Assembly (NCBI GenBank): GCA_027946555.1
Contig: JAPEVC010000161.1
Span: 20,956-84,955, forward strand
DNA length: 64,000 nucleotides
Direction of reading: 5' to 3'
Origin: Gnomoniopsis sp. IMI 355080
Taxonomy: Eukaryota; Ascomycota; Sordariomycetes; Diaporthales; Gnomoniaceae
A program made the position numbers and the translations under genes. Every line of letters begins with the position of its first letter. The first letter of the stretch is position 1. The notes below the pieces were generated by a model. It was not told the origin of the DNA, did not search any database, and saw nothing but the letters and a program-made list of their open reading frames with translations. Positions 57,639-64,000 of the stretch are shown piece after piece.

Positions 57639-59075
57639 TTTCTATTGAAACCCTAATGATTGCCGCTGAGAAACCCGACGAAGGGCACGTCAGGGACATC
57701 ACAAGTCAGATAAGGGCGAACCAAATGTAACTCACAGTTCGATCGTACGTATGTAGCCTTGCCCTGCCGGTTGGGGTCAAGGACTACAGTCAGGGTGAGC
57801 TAACTGCGGCCCCATCAACCCTCGCGGTGGAAGTGGTGTAAAAGCGTTCAGGCGGCGTGAGTGGCTCCATGGCAGAATGCTTTGTGAGGGTCATTGCCGA
57901 AGTCGAAGCCTCCAGTGTTTGGCAGTGCAGTATGGTTGAGTGAAACTTGGCACGGATTAACGATCGGCCCGAGGCATGGGGCAATGTTGGCTCGACTGGA
58001 CCTCATCGGCAGTGAAACATTGTACCCCCAAACAGATCCTCACACCAGCGAGTCGTTTGGGCGAAGCTAAGTTGTCGCAATAATGCCATTGAAATTGACA
58101 CTCAGTGCACCATGCTGGAAATGATAGAGCAGCTCTGCCGACCATGCTCGAATTACGACAGCGGTTGACGGAGGCGGATTGTAGTTCATCGCTGCTGCCT
58201 ATCGTGGTTTTGATGTACAATCTTGCCACATAAAGCTGACCGAGTGCAAACATAATCAGATGGACGAAAGATAGAACTGAAGTCATTCTCTCTGGGAATG
58301 GCGGTGTCAGAAGCTGCGATCTGCCGGTGTGGCTTGTTACGTTGGACGGTGTCGGTAAGATAATTTGGCTGGATACGCTGGCGTCAGACAATTGTTTGCG
58401 CTGGGGCATTTCTCGATTTCTTGTCATTGTCGCTAGCAGTCTTAAAATTTTCGAGACCATCGCTGACATGATTAGATTGTGCTAGATGTGCGATGGATGC
58501 TGCATCATTGTCAGGTCATCACGTGGCTGCAGATGTGCGGGCGCTTAGGATCTGGCCTTGAGGAGGTGGCCGAAGTGAGAGGCATAGTATCCTGGCCTAG
58601 CACCAGTTTTCTGGAGGGCTTCCATGAACGGAGGGGCCTATGGAGAAGTGCCAATGGAGACGATTGCTTCATGGTCGCGATTATGATGTTGCTGTTGGCA
58701 TCGACTGTAAAAAGTTCTCCGCTTTCAGTTGACGGTGAGTATCAGGCTCAATCGAGGTGAATGGCTTCGTTTTCAAGAAAGAATCGTTTTCGTCCATTGC
58801 GCCTCCGACTATGCAATTGTATGAGCAGTGCAGGTGAGCACAGGCGTCGGTGTTGGAATTGGTGCTTTGGTCGGCAGTGTGAGCCTGTTAATGAATTGTT
58901 TCAGATACTGAAGCACAGCGAGACTAGATGGGTCATAGAGCGCTCGAACAGAGTCGAACCCCGACTCATGAAGCAACAGTGCCGGTCAGGGCCCGTGTAG
59001 AGCTTAGAATGATGAGTACTTGTCTTGGCCGAAGCATAGTCTTGTGGAACTTGGCCTTGGGAGTGCGTTAGAAAT

Positions 59076-59410
59076 CTGAATGGCGAAGCACGGCGTACGC
59101 GGTGGCAGACGGAGTATGTGGTGGCAGGAGAAAGCCAGAGACCTGAATGGCGAAGCATGGCGTACGCGGTAGCAGACGGAGTATGTGGTGGCAGGAGCAA
59201 GCCAGAGACCTGAATGGCGAAGCACGGCGTACGCGGTGGCAGACGGAGGACGCGGTGGCAGGAGCAAGCCAGAGACCTGAACGGCGAGGCATGGTGTATG
59301 CGGTGGCAGACGGAGGACCCGGTGGCAGGAGCAAGCCAGAGACCTGAAAGACGAATTACGGCGTTGCCATGGTGGAAGCCTGCCAAAGCTCTGAATGGTG
59401 AAGCACGGCG
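59076..59410 (+). repeat. 67-bp minisatellite
   Basis: Four complete units start at 59076, 59143, 59210 and 59277, each exactly 67 bases and beginning CTGAATGGCGAAGCA or a close variant. A broken fifth unit starts at 59344, and the unit start recurs at 59391 and again, isolated, at 59578. Each unit contains the segments ACGCGGTGGCAGACGGAG and GGTGGCAGGAGCAAGCCAGA. Since 67 is not a multiple of three, it is unlikely to encode a repeat protein. Confidence 0.93.
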
Positions 59411-59723
59411 CGCTTTTGTCCTTTTGTGCTCCGCTGGGGTGGATCTGTCAACGCTCTTGCCTGCAAATCCATCAGTGTCACATAAACATCAAAGGTAAAT
59501 AAAAGTACAGGACCTACCACTCTCAGCCAATGTTCCCTTGTTAACAGCCCCACAGCCGACACCGAAAGGGATCCTTCTGAATGGCGAAGCACGGCGCGGG
59601 TGCCCGAAGCACCCACCCCCAGCCAGCTCACCCTAGCTGGAGGTTGCATTGTATATTTACCTGCAATAGTTCTGTCACTTCACCGTGAGGCGAGAAGCAG
59701 GACCCTTCGAATCACCGAGAAAA

Positions 59724-59800
59724 GCGTACGCCGAAGCAACACTCTTCAATCAGCAACCGCTAACCACCGGGAAGATGCGTACGCCGAAACAACACTCTTC
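59724..59800 (+). repeat. short direct repeat GCGTACGCCGAARCAACACT
   Basis: The motif occurs at 59724 and 59777, 53 bases apart, with one A/G difference. The GCGTACGC core also resembles part of the nearby minisatellite unit. Confidence 0.75.
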
Positions 59801-59956
59801 GACCGGTGGGAAGGGACCCTGCGAACATTGAAAGCAGGTTTCTGTGTTCAAGCAGTCTTGATCGACCACTCTTTCATGTTCAATATTTGTATATCCTTTT
59901 TGCCGAAGTGCGCTCAATGGCGCGCCCTCGGCAAACTCGCGACACCTTACTCACCA

Positions 59957-61522
59957 TCATTCGAACTTACGCTTCTTGCCCCTCGCCTTCTTTGGCCTCT
60001 TGTTGGTGTCGCGAGTTGAAAAGGCCACATCCGTATCAACTGGGGCAAAGTTTCTTGGTTTGTCGCACCTGGGACACTGGGTGTATGCCACTTCGTACCT
60101 GCCGAGTACTCCAGGACCAGTGGTCTCGTCCGGTGCGAAATAAAATGGGGTCACGTCAAGGCGGGGGTACTGACAGACGGTACAAGCAGTCTCGACAGCG
60201 ACGTCGTCCATTGTCAGACCTTTCTCCCGCTTGCGCTTTGTGAACCCGCGCTTGATAATCGCGAACTTATCCTCCTCGGTAGCCTCTGCGGCAGCCACAG
60301 CCCTCGCGATGGACTCTGGCGTGGTACACGAGGTCTCATTGAAATGGGCTTGCTCTTCCGAGCGGACGATTCCGACCATTGACGCAGCGAGGCCAAGCTG
60401 CTTGTCGTACGTCGTTCCCATGGCAATGTTCTCTTCTGGACACTTCGGATTAGTCACCAGTCAGGCCATTTGGAGGGAATGCACTCACTACGACCGACAT
60501 GCTCGGGATGCCACATGAACAGAACAAGCCGTTCGAGCCGAGAGTCGTCATTTTTAGGGGACAGCATCCACAGAGATTCACCCTTGTAGTCACCCCACAA
60601 GGGCATCTCTTTCAGCCGATCACCCCATTTCTCCTTGAAGAGAGCTTCATTCTCCTGTCCGAAAATCACCATGACCTTCGCTGCCGATTTACGAAGGCAC
60701 AGGTACAGCCACTCATGATGGTGGCTGAGGACAGCAGGCTCGACATGCTTTCTCGGCAGAAAGCGTTTCTTATCCTTCAAGGTTGCCTGTTTTCGACGAC
60801 AAAATTGGTCGATCCAGAAAGCATTTTCCTTGTTGAAGCCGGACTCAGCCAGACGGGTTATGGTCGGGTTAGTCCGGTCGAAAATGTCTGAATCATTTGG
60901 ACGCCTGGTATAGAAAGTGGGAAAATGCAGCACCAGCGCCAGCAGGGTCCCAGACAAACCCGCCGGCGAAACAAGGTGCTCAAGCCTTTGGCCTGGAGCT
61001 GCAAACTTACCTGGCTCTGCTGCTCGAAAAGCAGGCCAGTCGACTTCCCACCCCTCGTCAACAACACGTTCTTCCTTGTCGAGTTCAGAGAGGAGCTGTG
61101 GTACACATTTGTTACTCGCCATCCACAAAGCCTAGCTGAAGATGAAGAGCAGAAACAAATGGTACCCTCTGTGCGTTTGGCACGCCATGAAGGAAGGTCG
61201 TGGAATTGATGACACTCAGAGAGGCAGCAAGGACGTGGGTGTAAAGCACAGCGACGTTGACTGGAGTTGTGGGGTCGATGCTCTACAGAAGGTAGTGACA
61301 CGTCGATGTTGAAGTTGTCATCTTTCTCATCCACGAGAACTTTGACAGACAACTTCGATAGACGAAAGAGCGTGAAGGGTGATTGCACATGGGATCGATA
61401 AAGCATGATGGTGGACTCACCTCTCTCCAACGCTCCAACTCTGCCTGTCGCTCGGTTCCCAGAGTCGCGAACTCCTCTGGGAAGGCCAAACGAAAGGCGC
61501 CGAACTCAATGAAGGAGGACAT
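59957..61522 (-). CDS. hypothetical protein with C-terminal CxxC pairs; structure unsure
   Basis: The gene is not named. Three parts look coding. The first exon (61421-61522) gives 34 residues, MSSFIEFGAF onwards, with a clear GTGAGT donor. The middle block (60492 to about 61134) includes LWMASNKCVPQLLSELDKEE, FWIDQFCRRKQ, LSHHHEWLYLCLRKSAAKV and FGQENEALFKEKWGDRL, and resembles uncharacterised ascomycete proteins. The last exon (59957-60435) holds two Cys pairs (CTVCQYPR and YTQCPRCDKPR), a probable zinc site, and a basic tail KRPKKARGKKRKFE suited to nuclear import. Between 61140 and 61350 the likely coding frame changes near 61300, from VDEKDDNFNIDVSLPS to IDPTTPVNVAVLYTHVLAA, without a usable intron. 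A frameshift, a sequencing error or a wrong exon model is possible. Confidence 0.45.
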
Positions 61523-63172
61523 GGTCAAAGATTGTCACTGGTTTGCGAGTATTCAACACTGTGATGCACTTCGACGGATGTTGGCTCTTTCGAGGCTTGA
61601 GGAGAGGGAGACCACCAGCTCGTGAGAATCTTCAGACGGGCGAGCTCCAGGCAGAGCTGCAGCTGCTCTTTCCTCGCGTTTGGGAAGGCACGAACTCCCA
61701 GTGCGTGTAAGTCCTCAATAGGAAAGCACTCTTTCCTCTTTCGGCAATGCACAGGCCACTTGCACTCTAGGCACACTTACATGGGGCACCAGAACCTCAG
61801 ATTTTCCGCAGAGGCGATAAACAGACCTGCTTGAGGCATGGGAGACTGGCATGCGCCTCAAAGTTCTGTATATTTGGTAAGTGTATGCTCCATCGTCTGA
61901 AGTACTATACTGTCATGACATGAAGTCGGACTGTGTGACAGAAGGGGGAGATGCTGCCAGCATTGTACCCGAAAGTATGGGAGTGATCTGGACAGTACTC
62001 AGTTACCGCGTTTTATGGCACAAGTGTAGCATTCACAGCAATGTCCTCAAAGGAAATAGATCCGAAAGTCTATGTTCGTTGTGGCAAGGCCGCGTGGTTG
62101 AGGTTTCTATCTTCTTGTTTTAGCACCGAATCTTGTGAGAGCATCAAGGCGCCTGCGTCACACATGGCGATGTGAACTTTTTCGCGTCCTGTTCAGACAT
62201 GTTGGATGACCCTGGATGGGAGCTCGCTTGACCCGAGTTTTGCCAGTCACTCGGCTGAGCTTTTGACTCCGTTTCCAAGCCTGAAGTCATTGACGAGTGT
62301 CGGGGCAGTTTGACCGCTTGACCTCCAGTCCTTTACCTGCGAGTCACCGGTATAAACATAGCACTATTGGTGATAGGGTTAGCCAGCCTTTTCATTGCTA
62401 CTACATGCTACTAGGTGATCGAAATGAACTGTTCGAGTTTATCATTTCCATTACACGATTGTCGTAGCCCAGCGCAGACCCCCAGGTTGCTTCGCATCAG
62501 CCACTTATATTTTTTTCCTGGGGGGGGGGGGGATCTTGTCCTGTTCTCAATTTTATCTCGTTCCATTCTGATCCCTCCCTCTGTGAAAGATGAGACGTCG
62601 CTCTGGTGTATGTAGTTCATCCTACCATGAACTGATGCTGCGTCAAGTGGCGAAGATAGTCTCTCACTCGAGGTCACTGCCTATATTCCTGTTCCTTGCT
62701 ATATCCGTTCGAGCACCTTGACAACGATCATACCCAATTAAAATACATCATGCATTGAAGTGCTGTCTTAGGGAAAAGGAAGGGCCGGCGCTGATTGCTC
62801 AGGTTTACCATTCGTCCTGTGCCACAAAGTATTATGGCTGGGGACGCAGAAGGCCAAGTATAAGCATACCTTAAGAATGTGGCCGACCGAGTTAAAAGTC
62901 GCAAAACATATCACATCTGGCAATATGTACATACTTTCGAGGCTCGTTGCGAGTAGTCATCCGATCGTGTGCAGCGGTCAATCTTTACATCACAAATTCA
63001 GAAGACAGCAAAAATTTCGTGCAGAACAGGTTTGGGCCAGCAGACAACGCAATCTCATTAAAAATGCATATATATATATTTAAGCAAAAAGAAGCGAAGT
63101 CGTCGTCGTCGTTGTTTCTTCCTAAGCATGTCAGTAATGAACAGGATTCATGGCTCAATCTAAGTGACTTAC
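61523..63172. other. intergenic region, possible gene remnants
   Basis: On the minus strand, 61525-61841 reads as coding-like pieces (MPQAGLFIASAENLRFWCPM before a GTAAGT donor, then CLECKWPVHCRKRKEC), interrupted by a stop at the junction. It could be an upstream exon or a relic. A run of 14 G lies at about 62520 and an AT repeat near 63067. No other gene seen. Confidence 0.4.
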
Positions 63173-63856
63173 AGGCCACTTCCTCTACCCGAGGCCCGGA
63201 CGCCCCACCAGCCTCACCACCACCACCACCACCATCACCGCCACCCCCGTCCTTATCCTTGCCCTTATGAGACTAAAAGACGAAGATCAGTATTAGAATA
63301 CTGGGTTGAACTCTAAGCTGACAGGACGTTCAATGAAAATAGGCAAAGATGAAGTCTTGGCATGGGGAAAAGCGCAACGTGAGAGGATACGCAAGAGGGC
63401 TTAAAACTTACGCGGCACCGTTTCTTGTTCTTGCCCTTCTTCTTGGGCTTCTTCTTCTCCTCCTCCTCCTCCTCTAGCTTCTATTTGGAGTCAGCCAGCC
63501 AGTCACGTCTTTAACAAGATCTATTGGATACGCACTCTCTTCCCGCCCAAGGAGGGCGGGGCAGGAGGGGGCCGGGCGCCGAGGAAGTCGCGAGTCACCT
63601 CGCGCCGGAGGCGTGCAGAGAGGCCGCCCGGGAAGCGGAGGATCGCGCCGTCCGCGCGGGTTATACTGACTAATCAATCCATATCAGTTCACACTGGCCT
63701 TCCTCAAGCTAGGGCGCCTTGTCATGATCTTACTGTCGGGGACGGAAGAGGCCAGGCCACGGGCAGGCGCGACCACGGGAGCGGGAGCTGGAGCTGGAGC
63801 TGGGACTGGAGCTGGAGCTGGAGCTGGAGCGGGAGCGGGAGCCGGAGCCAGAGCCA

Positions 63857-63899
<43 letters not shown>

Positions 63900-64000
63900 G
63901 GCAGGAGGGACGGCGGCGACGACGGCGTAGGTCCTGGGGCCGGCAGCAGCCGCCACGCGAGGCAGAGCCGGAGGGGCGCGAGGCAGGGCCGGAGGGGCGC
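63173..64000 (-). CDS. partial low-complexity protein with Ala-Pro repeats
   Basis: The gene starts beyond the right edge. Four exons can be joined in frame: 63734-64000 (open to the edge), 63536-63669, 63412-63480 and 63173-63272, with donors GTAAGA, GTGCGT, GTAAGT and GTAAGT. The first visible part is an Ala-Pro repeat of about 45 residues encoded by a hexanucleotide array. Next come ADGAILRFPGGLSARLRREV, a Pro-rich stretch, a Glu/Lys block (KLEEEEEEKKKPKKKGKNKK) and a Gly-rich block. The last exon ends within EEVAC, and the 3' end is unsure because the next junction gives a stop at once. No domain is recognised. The splice consistency of all four exons argues for a real gene, although the composition could also arise from repeat expansion. 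Confidence 0.42.
63778..63899 (+). repeat. GGAGCN hexanucleotide array
   Basis: About 20 tandem six-base units, GGAGCT on the left, then GGAGCG, then GGAGCC or AGAGCC on the right, arranged in blocks. On the minus strand they encode alternating Ala and Pro in the partial gene above. Confidence 0.93.
63957..64000 (+). repeat. 21-bp tandem repeat at right edge
   Basis: GCGAGGCAGAGCCGGAGGGG at 63957 is repeated 21 bases later with one change, and the array continues past the window. It lies in the same open frame as the Ala-Pro repeat and would add further Ala-Pro-rich sequence. Confidence 0.8.

Larger units (their letters stand above)
55268..59956. other. 4.7 kb repeat-rich gene-free region
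   Basis: No gene recognised. The region contains a diverged direct duplication (57023-57134 and 57519-57638), a 67-base minisatellite (59076-59343) and a shorter repeated motif at 59724 and 59777. It looks like decayed repetitive DNA. Confidence 0.6.

Noticed and set aside
58935..58975. B-box-like GGTTCGACTC on the minus strand
   Set aside because: No upstream D arm, anticodon arm or acceptor pairing; chance match.
59004..59334. Several overlapping minus-strand frames across the 67-base minisatellite
   Set aside because: The unit length is not a multiple of three, so the repeated peptides arise from the array being open in several frames, not from a gene.
1..64000. CRISPR array, prokaryotic operons or integrated virus
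   Set aside because: No regularly spaced short repeats with unique spacers, no polycistronic runs and no viral replication or structural genes were seen; gene structure is eukaryotic throughout.

Overview
The window is a 64 kb piece of a filamentous ascomycete genome (Pezizomycotina; a more precise placement is not possible from the sequence alone). The reasons are short spliceosomal introns of about 50-140 bases with GTRNGT donors and CTRAC-type branch sites, monocistronic genes on both strands, gaps of 0.5-4.7 kb, a eukaryotic tRNA-Gly, and a gene content typical of such fungi: secreted hydrolases, MFS and OPT transporters, short-chain dehydrogenases and a secondary-metabolite locus. Exon limits below were worked out by hand from splice signals and reading-frame continuity.

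Layout. 0.7-5.6 kb: acetyl-CoA hydrolase/CoA-transferase (ACH1) and an UNC-93-like membrane protein, both on the minus strand. 8.6-19.1 kb: a secreted GH29 alpha-L-fucosidase, a small cysteine-rich protein, a PaxU/TMEM53-like alpha/beta hydrolase and a secreted pepsin-like aspartic protease, separated by 2-3 kb gaps with no recognisable gene. 19.4-27.3 kb: tRNA-Gly(CCC), a DHA1-type MFS transporter, a PEBP-family protein and a divergent pair of short-chain dehydrogenases. 28-35 kb: a secreted S10 serine carboxypeptidase, a secreted PLC-like (AIM6-like) protein and an amidohydrolase interrupted by an in-frame stop. 36.4-44 kb: a SAPS-domain (Sit4/PP6 phosphatase-associated) protein, an acidic protein and an alpha/beta hydrolase whose nucleophile Ser position is Asp. 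44.3-51.9 kb: the most notable locus, a seven-exon bifunctional terpene synthase (cyclase plus prenyltransferase) next to an O-methyltransferase, with a related degenerate repeat of about 129 bases on each side. 52.8-55.3 kb: an OPT oligopeptide transporter. 55.3-64 kb: gene-poor, repeat-rich DNA with a transition-diverged duplication, a 67-base minisatellite, a hypothetical gene with a possible frame break, and a low-complexity gene running off the right end.

How the parts may work together. The fucosidase, aspartic protease, carboxypeptidase and AIM6-like protein all carry N-terminal signal peptides and fit an osmotrophic lifestyle, with OPT and MFS carriers as possible partners for uptake and export. 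The terpene synthase should make its own C20 or C25 prenyl diphosphate and cyclise it, and the adjacent methyltransferase is the obvious tailoring candidate. No P450 or pathway regulator is visible beside them, so the locus is either minimal or depends on enzymes elsewhere.
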